Source: Alphaproteobacteria bacterium
GTDB taxonomy: Bacteria; Pseudomonadota; Alphaproteobacteria; DAOWDM01
Assembly: GCA_030639035.1 (NCBI GenBank)
Contig: DAOWDM010000141.1
Span: 1 to 6,830 of the forward strand
Reading direction: 5' to 3'
DNA: 6,830 nt
In this document: piece after piece, positions 1-6,815 of the stretch
How positions within the stretch are numbered: position 1 is the first letter of the stretch
Layout: the number at the start of each line of letters is the position of its first letter
The notes under the pieces: model-generated
Databases searched by the model: none
What the model saw: the letters and a program-made list of their open reading frames with translations, nothing else
Told to the model about the DNA's origin: nothing
Made by a program: the position numbers and the translations under genes

Positions 1-1115
1 ACCTTGCAGAAGGTATTGAAGATGCTCTGTTTATACTCAACTGCGTGGGTACACCCTCAAAGCCTGATGGTTCCTGCGATCTTTCATATATCCATCAGGT
101 AGCTGCTCAAATCGGACAGGTTATGAATGAATACAAGATCATAATAAATAAATCGACTGTTCCTGTCGGAACGGCAGATCAGGTACGTAAAATTATTCAG
201 AAAGAAATTGAAAAAAGGGGGATTAATATTGAATTTGATGTTGTTTCGAATCCTGAATTTTTGCGTGAAGGCTCTGCTATCGGCGATTTCATGCGTCCTG
301 ACAGGGTAGTGATAGGAACAAAAAGCGAGAAAGCAAGGGACGTAATGCGTCGCCTTTATAGAGTTTTGTATCTTATTGAAACTCCTATTGTATTTACAGG
401 ACGGCAGACTGCGGAACTTATTAAATATGCAAGCAATGCCTTTCTTGCAATGAAGATTTCTTACATCAATGAAATGGCTGATTTATGCGAAAAAGTTGAA
501 GCAGATGTTCATGATGTAGCAAAAGGAATGGGGCTTGACGGTCGTATTGGTGCAAAATTCTTGCACCCAGGACCTGGTTATGGAGGCTCATGTTTTCCGA
601 AAGATACTCTAGCTCTTGTAAAAACAGCACAGCAGTATGATTCGCCTGTAAGGCTTATAGAAGCAACAGTTGATATAAATGCCAAGCGTAAAAAAGATAT
701 GGCTAAAAGAATTATTGATGCTTGTGGCGGTTCTATAAAAGGCAAAACAATAGCTGTTCTTGGGCTGACTTTTAAGCCTAATACAGATGATATGCGTGAT
801 TCTCCTGCTTTGGATATTGTTCCAGCTCTTGTTGAAGCAGGTGCTGTTGTTAGAGCCTTCGACCCTCAAGGAATGAAAGAGGCAAAAGAGCTTCTTGATG
901 GAGTTGTATGGTGTGAAGATGCTTATGATGCAATGAAAAATGCTGATGCTCTTGCTGTTTTGACAGAATGGAATGAATTCCGTACTTTGCAGATTGAAAG
1001 AGTAAAAGAGCTGATGAACTCTTATATTCTTGTTGATTTAAGAAATATTTTTGACCCTAAAGAAATGATAAAAGAAGGGTTTAAATATTCAAGTATTGGC
1101 AGATTGGGTGAATAG
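1..1115 (+). CDS. ugd: UDP-glucose 6-dehydrogenase, 3' part (5' end outside window)
   Basis: This enzyme oxidises UDP-glucose to UDP-glucuronate in the cytoplasm with two NAD+, supplying glucuronate for capsule, exopolysaccharide or LPS. The frame is open from position 3 to a TAG stop at 1113-1115, giving 370 visible residues. The family is usually about 440 residues, so roughly 70 N-terminal residues, including the Rossmann GxGYVG motif, lie upstream. What remains is collinear with the family: CVGTPSKPDGS near 39-74, KSTVPVGT, NPEFLREGSAIGDFMRPDRV, ELIKYASNAFLAMKISYINE with the conserved lysine, and GPGYGGSCFPKD with the catalytic cysteine codon at 591-593. The C-terminal UDP-binding domain shows LTFKPNTDDMRDSPALDI and ILVDLRNIFDP. 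The GTG at position 45 is an internal valine of the VGTP motif, not the start. A 41-bp gap to pgm suggests co-transcription. The C-terminus looks complete. The family assignment is firm; the true start is unseen. Confidence 0.96.
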   Translation, partial: LAEGIEDALFILNCVGTPSKPDGSCDLSYIHQVAAQIGQVMNEYKIIINKSTVPVGTADQVRKIIQKEIEKRGINIEFDVVSNPEFLREGSAIGDFMRPDRVVIGTKSEKARDVMRRLYRVLYLIETPIVFTGRQTAELIKYASNAFLAMKISYINEMADLCEKVEADVHDVAKGMGLDGRIGAKFLHPGPGYGGSCFPKDTLALVKTAQQYDSPVRLIEATVDINAKRKKDMAKRIIDACGGSIKGKTIAVLGLTFKPNTDDMRDSPALDIVPALVEAGAVVRAFDPQGMKEAKELLDGVVWCEDAYDAMKNADALAVLTEWNEFRTLQIERVKELMNSYILVDLRNIFDPKEMIKEGFKYSSIGRLGE

Positions 1116-1156
1116 CTGATAGTATTCTTTGAACAGTTGTAAAAAAAGGGATAAAC

Positions 1157-2788
1157 ATGGCTATCAAAATAATTAAAACAACACCGTTTAAAGGTCAAAA
1201 ACCTGGAACGTCTGGTTTAAGAAAAAAGGTAGTTGAGTTTGAAAAACCTCATTATCTTGCTAATTTTGTTCAATCTGTTTTTGATTCTCTTGAAAAGTAT
1301 AAGGGCAAAACTCTAGTTGTTGGCGGAGATGGTCGTTATTTAAACCGTGAAGCTGTGCAGATTATCTTAAAAATGGCGGCTGCAAATGGTTTCGGCAAAG
1401 TACTTGTGGGGCAGGGTGGGCTGCTGTCTACTCCTGCTGTTTCGTGCATTATCCGCAAGTACAAGGCTTTTGGCGGGCTTATTCTTTCGGCAAGCCATAA
1501 TCCTGCAGGTCCTAAGGAAGATTTCGGAATCAAATACAACACTTCTAATGGAGGTCCTGCTCCAGAGTCCGTTACCGAAGCAATTTATGCACGTACTAAA
1601 AAAATAAGCGAATATAAAATAGTCGATGAGCCTGATGTTGATATTGATACATTAGGTGAAATAAAGCTTGGAAAAATGACAGTTGAAGTCATCGATTCGG
1701 TCAAAGATTATATTCAGCTTATGGAAGAATTATTTGATTTTGACCTTATATCCAAATTATTTGAAAACGGTTTTTCGATGCGTTTCGATGCTATGCACGC
1801 TATTACAGGACCATATGCCAAAGAAATTTTTGAAAAAATACTAGGAGCTCCTGTTGGAACAGTAATAAACGGTAAGCCTAAAACTGATTTTGGCGGAGGA
1901 CACCCAGACCCTAACCTTGCCCATGCTCACGAGCTTGTTAATTTAATGACTGATTCAGATGCTCATAGTTTTGGAGCTGCCTCAGATGGCGATGGCGACA
2001 GAAATATGATTCTTGGCAAAAACATTTTTGTTACTCCAAGTGATAGTTTGGCTGTTTTAGCTGCAAATGCACACCTAGTTCCAGGATATAAACATGGAAT
2101 AGTTGGCGTAGCACGTTCTATGCCGACAAGCGGAGCGGCTGATTTAGTGGCAAAAGACCTGCTTGTAAAATCATATGAAACTCCTACTGGCTGGAAGTTC
2201 TTTGGTAATCTGATGGACGCAGACAAAGTAACATTCTGTGGTGAGGAAAGTTTCGGTACAGGTTCTAGTCATATTCGGGAAAAAGACGGCTTATGGGCTG
2301 TTTTGTTATGGCTTAACATTCTTGCTGCTCGTGGTGAATCTGTAGAGCAAATTATGCAGAGTCATTGGGAGAAATATGGACGCAACTATTATTCTCGTCA
2401 TGATTATGAAGCTGTTAATAGTGAAATGGCTGTAAAACTGATGGATAACCTTCGTGCTAAATCGGCTGACATGAAAGGTAAAAAAATCGGTAGTTATGAA
2501 GTCGAGTTATGCGATGATTTTAGCTATACAGACCCGATTGATGGAAGCATTAGTAATAACCAAGGGATTCGTATTCTGTTTAAGGGCGGAGCAAGAATTA
2601 TATACCGTCTTTCAGGTACAGGCACAGAAGGTGCTACCTTGCGTATATATATTGAGAGTTATGAAAAAAATCATGAGAAACTGAATATAGATACTCAGAA
2701 TAATCTTGCGGAACTTATTTCAATCGCAGTTCAAATAGCAGAAGTTGGAATGCGTACAGGACGCTATAGACCTTCAGTAATTACTTAA
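1157..2788 (+). CDS. pgm: Alpha-D-phosphoglucomutase, PGM1 (eukaryote-like) type
   Basis: It interconverts glucose-6-P and glucose-1-P in the cytoplasm through a phosphoserine enzyme; glucose-1-P leads to UDP-glucose, the substrate of the upstream Ugd. The 543-residue length fits the family. Near the N-terminus is KPGTSGLRKKV. The phosphoserine loop SASHNP carries Ser113, followed by a GPKEDFGIKYNTSNGGPAPE stretch. The metal loop DGDGDR has Asp277, 279 and 281; then come ETPTGWKFFGNLMDA, the sugar-binding loop CGEESFG (Glu363, Glu364) and the phosphate-binding loop RLSGTGTEG starting at Arg484. These signatures resemble animal and plant PGM1 more than the E. coli Pgm subtype (recalled comparison). 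The start is ATG 1157, with AAAGGG at 1145-1150 six bases before it. The 16-bp gap to the next mutase points to one operon. No substitution of a catalytic residue was seen. Confidence 0.96.
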   Translation: MAIKIIKTTPFKGQKPGTSGLRKKVVEFEKPHYLANFVQSVFDSLEKYKGKTLVVGGDGRYLNREAVQIILKMAAANGFGKVLVGQGGLLSTPAVSCIIRKYKAFGGLILSASHNPAGPKEDFGIKYNTSNGGPAPESVTEAIYARTKKISEYKIVDEPDVDIDTLGEIKLGKMTVEVIDSVKDYIQLMEELFDFDLISKLFENGFSMRFDAMHAITGPYAKEIFEKILGAPVGTVINGKPKTDFGGGHPDPNLAHAHELVNLMTDSDAHSFGAASDGDGDRNMILGKNIFVTPSDSLAVLAANAHLVPGYKHGIVGVARSMPTSGAADLVAKDLLVKSYETPTGWKFFGNLMDADKVTFCGEESFGTGSSHIREKDGLWAVLLWLNILAARGESVEQIMQSHWEKYGRNYYSRHDYEAVNSEMAVKLMDNLRAKSADMKGKKIGSYEVELCDDFSYTDPIDGSISNNQGIRILFKGGARIIYRLSGTGTEGATLRIYIESYEKNHEKLNIDTQNNLAELISIAVQIAEVGMRTGRYRPSVIT

Positions 2789-2804
2789 TAAACAAGGTTT
2801 TATT

Positions 2805-4181
2805 ATGACGGAAAAACATGTTTTTCACAGTTCAATACTTCGAGAATATGATATCCGCGGGGTTGTCGATAAGACTTTAACCGCAAGCGATAGCCTTGCC
2901 ATAGGACGTGCTTTCGGCACTATGGTTGTTGAAAAAGGCGGAAAGAGTGTTTGTGTAGGATATGATGGAAGATTAAGTTCTTTTGCTTTTGAAGCCGAGG
3001 TTGTTAAAGGGCTTAAATCCTGCGGTCTTAATGTAAAGTGTATCGGTATGGGACCTACTCCTATGCTGTATTTTGCATCAAAAGACGCTGATGCAGGTAT
3101 AATGATTACTGGCTCGCATAACCCACCTGACCAGAACGGCTTTAAAATGGTTATAGGCGGAAAACCGTTTTTTGGTGATGATATAAGACGACTAGGGGAA
3201 ATAGCTCTTTCAGGAAATTATGCTTCAGGTGAAGGCAGTAAAATTGAATTTCATGTGGAAAATCAGTACATAGAGCGACTTTTGCAGGATTACAGCAGTA
3301 AAAAAGAGTTGAAAGTTGTATGGGACGCAGGCAATGGAGCTACTGGCGATATCTTAACAGCTTTAACAAAACGCTTGTCTGGTAAGCATACTCTTCTTTT
3401 TGCTGAGGTTGACGGAACTTTTCCAAATCATCACCCAGATCCAGCTGATCCAGAAAATCTTGATAATCTTCAGTCAATGGTCGCAACTGAAAAGGCTGAT
3501 ATTGGTATAGCTTTTGACGGTGATGGTGATCGTATTGGAGTTGTCGACGGTAACGGCAGGATACTTTGGGGCGATCAGCTTATGATTCTGTTTGCGGAAG
3601 AAGTATTGAAAACTAATCCTGAAGCAACAATTATTGCAGATGTAAAAGCCAGTCAGGTTTTGTTTGATGAAATTAAACGCATGGGTGGCAAGCCTCTAAT
3701 GTGGCGTACTGGACATTCTTTGATAAAAAGCAAAATGATTGAGACAGGTTCTCCCCTTGCAGGTGAAATGAGCGGTCATATTTTCTTTGCTGACCACTAC
3801 TATGGCTATGATGATGCACTTTATGCAGCTATACGCTTGCTTGGAATTGTTGCGAATTTAGATGGCGAAACACTTTCTGATAGATTCGACCGTATTCCTC
3901 ATATGATAAATACTCCAGAATTACGATTCGAGTGTGATGACACAAGAAAATTTACTGTTGTAGAAGAAGTAAAGCAACGCTTGAAAAAAGATGGAGCAAA
4001 TGTTGACGATACTGATGGCGTGCGAGTTTTAACGGAAGACGGTTGGTGGCTGTTAAGGTCGTCCAATACTCAAGCTGTGCTGGTTGCTCGTTGTGAAGCA
4101 AAAAATTATGATGCTCTAGAGCGAATAAAATCTCAATTAAAAGAACAACTTAAGTTAAGCAAAGTAGAACTTCCAAGCTAA
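2805..4181 (+). CDS. algC: Phosphomannomutase/phosphoglucomutase, AlgC type
   Basis: This phosphohexomutase converts mannose-6-P to mannose-1-P (toward GDP-mannose) and, in the AlgC subgroup, also glucose-6-P to glucose-1-P. It is cytoplasmic. The 458 residues compare with about 463 in Pseudomonas AlgC. Motifs in order are REYDIRGVV near the N-terminus, the phosphoserine loop TGSHNPPDQNGFK (Ser104), FPNHHPDPADPENL, the metal loop DGDGDRIGVV (Asp238, 240, 242), WRTGHSLIK, the sugar-specificity loop GEMSGHIFF (Glu321, Ser323) and the phosphate-binding loop RSSNT from Arg418. The GEMSG loop is the form expected for mannose/glucose dual specificity, whereas the upstream mutase has GEESFG. The start is ATG 2805 with CAAGG at 2793-2797 as ribosome-binding site, 16 bp after pgm. 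It is the last gene of the cluster, with a likely terminator about 40 bp beyond its TAA. Whether mannose or glucose phosphate is the main substrate cannot be read from sequence; manB would be an alternative name. Confidence 0.94.
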   Translation: MTEKHVFHSSILREYDIRGVVDKTLTASDSLAIGRAFGTMVVEKGGKSVCVGYDGRLSSFAFEAEVVKGLKSCGLNVKCIGMGPTPMLYFASKDADAGIMITGSHNPPDQNGFKMVIGGKPFFGDDIRRLGEIALSGNYASGEGSKIEFHVENQYIERLLQDYSSKKELKVVWDAGNGATGDILTALTKRLSGKHTLLFAEVDGTFPNHHPDPADPENLDNLQSMVATEKADIGIAFDGDGDRIGVVDGNGRILWGDQLMILFAEEVLKTNPEATIIADVKASQVLFDEIKRMGGKPLMWRTGHSLIKSKMIETGSPLAGEMSGHIFFADHYYGYDDALYAAIRLLGIVANLDGETLSDRFDRIPHMINTPELRFECDDTRKFTVVEEVKQRLKKDGANVDDTDGVRVLTEDGWWLLRSSNTQAVLVARCEAKNYDALERIKSQLKEQLKLSKVELPS

Positions 4182-4203
4182 ATAGTATTCAAGAGAGGGA
4201 AAA

Positions 4204-4263
4204 ATGGAATACATATCAAAAGGCAAACCTATTCGGGTTTCTTTTTATTCATACAACCTCTAA
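4204..4263 (+). CDS. Possible 19-residue leader peptide ORF or gene remnant
   Basis: A short ATG frame (MEYISKGKPIRVSFYSYNL, then TAA) begins 22 bases after the stop of the AlgC-type mutase. Its Shine-Dalgarno site is good (GAGAGGGA at 4193-4200, with GAGG suitably spaced before the ATG), comparable to those of the confident genes here. The ORF overlaps the candidate terminator hairpin at 4218-4246, as leader peptides in attenuators do, but it lacks an obvious run of one regulatory amino acid. Alternatives are the 5' stub of a decayed gene or chance. I do not recognise the peptide. Confidence 0.22.
   Translation: MEYISKGKPIRVSFYSYNL
4218..4246 (+). terminator. Candidate intrinsic terminator after the sugar-nucleotide operon
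   Basis: AAACC at 4225-4229 pairs with GGTTT at 4236-4240 around a 6-base loop. After a 2-base GC bulge (4223-4224), AAAAG at 4218-4222 continues the stem with CTTTT at 4241-4245. The 3' side runs into a T-rich tract (CTTTTTATT). It lies about 37 bp past the last operon gene, where a terminator is expected. The core is short and the T-run is shared with the stem, so termination may be partial. Confidence 0.5.
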
Positions 4264-4271
4264 AGGCAAAG

Positions 4272-4301
4272 TTAAAGACGGTATTTTTGCTGTAGTATAA
4301 C
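4272..4301 (+). promoter_or_regulatory. Alternative weak promoter overlapping the dyad
   Basis: TATAAC (4296-4301) is a five-of-six -10 match with a poor -35, TTAAAG (4272-4277), 18 bases upstream. If used, the dyad at 4299-4319 would cover the -10 and the start site, a classic repressor position. It competes with the candidate at 4374-4402; the sequence does not decide between them. Confidence 0.2.
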
Positions 4302-4319
4302 ATGCAAACTGTGCATGTT
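4299..4319. promoter_or_regulatory. Perfect 8-bp dyad, possible operator upstream of the kinase gene
   Basis: AACATGCA (4299-4306) and TGCATGTT (4312-4319) are exact inverted repeats separated by 5 bases (AACTG). The following TTCTC is not a convincing T-tract, so a terminator is less likely than a protein-binding dyad. It partly overlaps a TATAAC -10-like hexamer at 4296-4301 and lies about 55 bp upstream of the other candidate -35. The repeat itself is certain; the role as an operator is inferred and no regulator is identified. Confidence 0.4.
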
Positions 4320-4373
4320 TCTCAAACCACTTGTTTTTCTCGAAAGCAACTGAACTGTTAAATTTGCCAGTAT

Positions 4374-4402
4374 TTGACTTCATCTGTAAAGGTAGGTAGT
4401 GT
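4374..4402 (+). promoter_or_regulatory. Candidate sigma-70-type promoter for the hybrid kinase gene
   Basis: TTGACT (4374-4379, five of six to TTGACA) and TAGTGT (4397-4402, four of six to TATAAT) are separated by exactly 17 bases. Transcription would start near 4409, giving a leader of about 22 bases that carries the AAAAGGA ribosome-binding site. Since the kinase follows a 250-bp gap and a probable terminator, it needs its own promoter. The -10 is weak. Confidence 0.33.
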
Positions 4403-4431
4403 GTTTGCTTCCACCTTAAAAGGAAAAACAA

Positions 4432-6657
4432 ATGACAATAAAGCATGAAGAGCAAATAGAAAAACATAAAATTACACTAATTTTTATTCTTTTAGCTTGT
4501 GCCAGCCTTATTCCATATTGTTATTTTCAATTTTCCACACTAGATAATGTGTTCGCTCATATTGGCTATATTTCATTTGTTTTAGCCTCATTTTTGTTTG
4601 GAAGAAAGGTCATTTTAGATTCTATTGCCAGAAAAGAAGCACTGAATAAAAAAGAAAAAGATATTCTTGTCGATAGTGAGAAAAAATATCGCTTTTTAAC
4701 AGATAATATATTCGATTGCCTTTGGCAGATGAATATGGATCTGGAATTTATTTATGTTGGAAAGTCTGTTTATCAATTTCTTGGATTTACCAGTGAAGAG
4801 TATGTAGAAAAAAGACTGCACGAATGCTGCTCACCCAAAGAGTTAAAAAAAGCACAGGAAAAAGTATTATATGTTATGAATAATTTACCCGAGAATACTA
4901 GGGTAGTATTTGAAATGAATTTGTATAATAAAAAAGGCGAAGAAGTTCAATGTGAAATAAATGGTGGAGTACTGTTAGATGACGAAGGTAATCCAATTTG
5001 TTTGCAAGGTATTACTAGAGATATTACAGAGCGTAAAAATGCAGAGTTTAAGCTGCAGGAAAGTGAAAACAAGCAAAAAGAATTTTATTCTATGGTTAGG
5101 TTGATGTGCGATAATCTTCCTGATCTTATATGGACGAAAGATTTAGAAAGCAAATTTCTTTTTGCAAACAAAGCTTGTTGTGAAATTTTACTTAATGCAA
5201 AAGATACGAAAGAACCTATCGGAAAAACAGAGATGTTTTTTAGTGATATTGAAACAAAAAATAACTATGAAAACCCTGAATACCATACATTTGGGGCAAA
5301 AAGTGCTGATTCTGATGATATTGTTCTGAAAACAAAAGAACCGTATAGATTTGAAGAGTGTGGAAATCTCAAAGGGAAATATATCTGCTTTGATGTTTAT
5401 AAAGCTCCTTTTTGGGATAGAAATGGCAATCTGATAGGAACTGTTGGATGTGCTACTGATATAACAAAAGAAAAACAGATAAAGGAAGAAAAGAAAAAAC
5501 TTGAAGTCCAGTTTAACAATACAAAAAGACTAGAATCCATAGGAACATTAGCTAGTGGTATAGCCCATGATTTTAATAATCTCTTATCTGCTATATTAGG
5601 ATATACAGATTTAACACTATCAATGCTTGAAAAAGGAACTATTGAGTATAATAACCTTACGCAAGTTATTGCAGCAGGAAGTAGAGCCAAAAAACTTATA
5701 ACGCAAATTCTTGTTTTCAGCCACCAGAGTAAGATTGAAAAAGATGTGGTGTCATTTGATAAAATCATCAAAGAGGCAGTTAGTTTGTTGCGTTCTACCT
5801 TGCCTACTTCTATTGAAATTCAAGAAAACATCACTTCTGATGCATCAAAAATCCTAGCAGATTCAACGCAAATACATCAGATAATTATGAACCTTTGCAT
5901 AAATGCATCTCATGCGATTAGCGATGGAGCTGGAGTCATTAAAGTTGAGTTAGCTAATAAAGTTCTCGATAGCAGTTCAGTTGTACAACATCCTGAATTG
6001 AGTGCAGGGTCATATATGGAGCTTAAAGTGTCAGATACTGGTTGTGGAATTGAGCAGAAAATTTTAGATCGTATTTTTGACCCTTTTTTTACAACAAAGG
6101 AAATAGATAATGGTACTGGTATGGGGCTTTCTGTGGTTCTTGGTATCGTTAAAGAGCATGGCGGTGATATTAGAGTCCATAGTGAGCTTGAAATCGGTAC
6201 GACTTTTACTATACTTTTCCCAGAGGTAGAAGGTGGTGAGAATAATATTCTCATTGAAGAAAAAGACATTAAGCTTGAAGGAAAAGAGCTGATACTGATT
6301 ATAGATGACGAAGAATTTATAGCACAACTAGCAGAACAATTTTTTGAAATTCTTGGCTACAATGTTATTGCTAAAACAAGCAGTATTGATGCATTAGAAT
6401 TATTTCGTGCTAAGCCCAATTCTTTTGATATTGTAGTTACTGATTATGGTATGCCGAATATGACAGGCGTAGAATTAGCTGAAGAAATGCTTCGCATTAG
6501 ACCTGATATTCCGATTGTTCTTTATACTGGATATATAGATGAGGTTATTGAGAAAAAAGCCAAAGACATAGGTATTAAGAAAATCATAAAAAAGCCGTTA
6601 GTCAATAAAGAATTGGCAAAAGTAATTCGAGAAATTTTAGATTCGCAAGAAAGCTAA
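4432..6657 (+). CDS. Membrane-anchored hybrid histidine kinase: 2 TM, PAS-PAS, HisKA-HATPase, receiver
   Basis: This is a two-component sensor of 741 residues that should autophosphorylate on histidine and pass phosphate to its own receiver. Two TM segments (about 14-34 and 41-57) flank a loop of only about six residues, so it has essentially no extracytoplasmic sensor. A charged, possibly coiled-coil linker (58-82) leads to PAS 1 (about 83-200, ending DITERK) and PAS 2 (about 216-350, with HTFG at 285-288, ending DITKEK). The dimerisation domain has IAHDFNN with phospho-acceptor His379. The ATPase domain shows the N box (Asn487, Asn491), G1 DTGCG (535-539), FDPFFTTK from 549 and G2 GTGMGL (561-566). 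The receiver has Asp625/Asp626, phospho-acceptor Asp671, Thr699 and Lys721. The ATG at 4432 has AAAAGGA upstream (4418-4423). There is no output domain and no linked response regulator, so a phosphotransfer protein or distant regulator is expected. The ligand is unknown, and any link to the polysaccharide genes rests only on adjacency. Confidence 0.93.
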   Translation: MTIKHEEQIEKHKITLIFILLACASLIPYCYFQFSTLDNVFAHIGYISFVLASFLFGRKVILDSIARKEALNKKEKDILVDSEKKYRFLTDNIFDCLWQMNMDLEFIYVGKSVYQFLGFTSEEYVEKRLHECCSPKELKKAQEKVLYVMNNLPENTRVVFEMNLYNKKGEEVQCEINGGVLLDDEGNPICLQGITRDITERKNAEFKLQESENKQKEFYSMVRLMCDNLPDLIWTKDLESKFLFANKACCEILLNAKDTKEPIGKTEMFFSDIETKNNYENPEYHTFGAKSADSDDIVLKTKEPYRFEECGNLKGKYICFDVYKAPFWDRNGNLIGTVGCATDITKEKQIKEEKKKLEVQFNNTKRLESIGTLASGIAHDFNNLLSAILGYTDLTLSMLEKGTIEYNNLTQVIAAGSRAKKLITQILVFSHQSKIEKDVVSFDKIIKEAVSLLRSTLPTSIEIQENITSDASKILADSTQIHQIIMNLCINASHAISDGAGVIKVELANKVLDSSSVVQHPELSAGSYMELKVSDTGCGIEQKILDRIFDPFFTTKEIDNGTGMGLSVVLGIVKEHGGDIRVHSELEIGTTFTILFPEVEGGENNILIEEKDIKLEGKELILIIDDEEFIAQLAEQFFEILGYNVIAKTSSIDALELFRAKPNSFDIVVTDYGMPNMTGVELAEEMLRIRPDIPIVLYTGYIDEVIEKKAKDIGIKKIIKKPLVNKELAKVIREILDSQES

Positions 6658-6789
6658 ACTCTATTTGTTTGGTTATGTTGCACAACAACGTTGCTATTTG
6701 ACAGATTTCTATTGCAATAAGAGCCGTGCTTTTACCACACACACGTCATTGCTGTAGATGTCAACTAATTCGATGACAGTTTTTGTTAA

Positions 6790-6815
6790 AATCGGCGGGT
6801 ATTTTACTGCCGATT
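6790..6815. repeat. GC-rich inverted repeat near right edge
   Basis: AATCGGC (6790-6796) and GCCGATT (6809-6815) are perfect 7-bp inverted arms, extendable inward by a G-T and a G-C pair, leaving a T-rich loop. On the + strand no T-tract follows. On the - strand the hairpin is followed by TTTTAAC, so it could be a weak terminator for a - strand gene entering from the right, or a structured leader for a + strand gene beyond the edge. The dyad is certain; its role is open. Confidence 0.45.

Noticed and set aside
45..47. GTG as the start codon of the ugd gene
   Set aside because: The frame is open upstream to position 3 and reads as conserved UGDH sequence (LAEGIEDALFILNCVGTP); this GTG is the valine of VGTP.
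4219..4402. Cyclic-di-GMP (GEMM) riboswitch, suggested by GGCAAACC at 4222-4229 and GGTAGGTAG at 4391-4399
   Set aside because: The linking GACGCAAAGCC segment and the second closing helix are missing and the spacing is wrong; the resemblance is limited to short words.
4249..4467. Minus-strand 72-codon frame across the intergenic region (internal ATG at 4388 gives 44 codons)
   Set aside because: No Shine-Dalgarno site precedes either ATG, the 5' part is antisense to the kinase start, and the peptide is not recognisable.
5397..6327. Minus-strand open frames of 87-124 codons inside the kinase gene
   Set aside because: They are antisense to continuous conserved kinase and ATPase motifs and have no recognisable domains; shadows of the real gene.
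6677..6694. Short dyads around TGTTGCACAACA and CAACGTTG after the kinase stop, considered as a terminator
   Set aside because: The stems are only 4-5 bp with a 2-base or no loop, and no T-tract follows; likely chance.
6698..6703. Perfect TTGACA -35 hexamer downstream of the kinase gene
   Set aside because: At 15-19 bases downstream there is no acceptable -10 (the sequence at 17 is GAGCCG); TAAGAG lies only 14 bases away.
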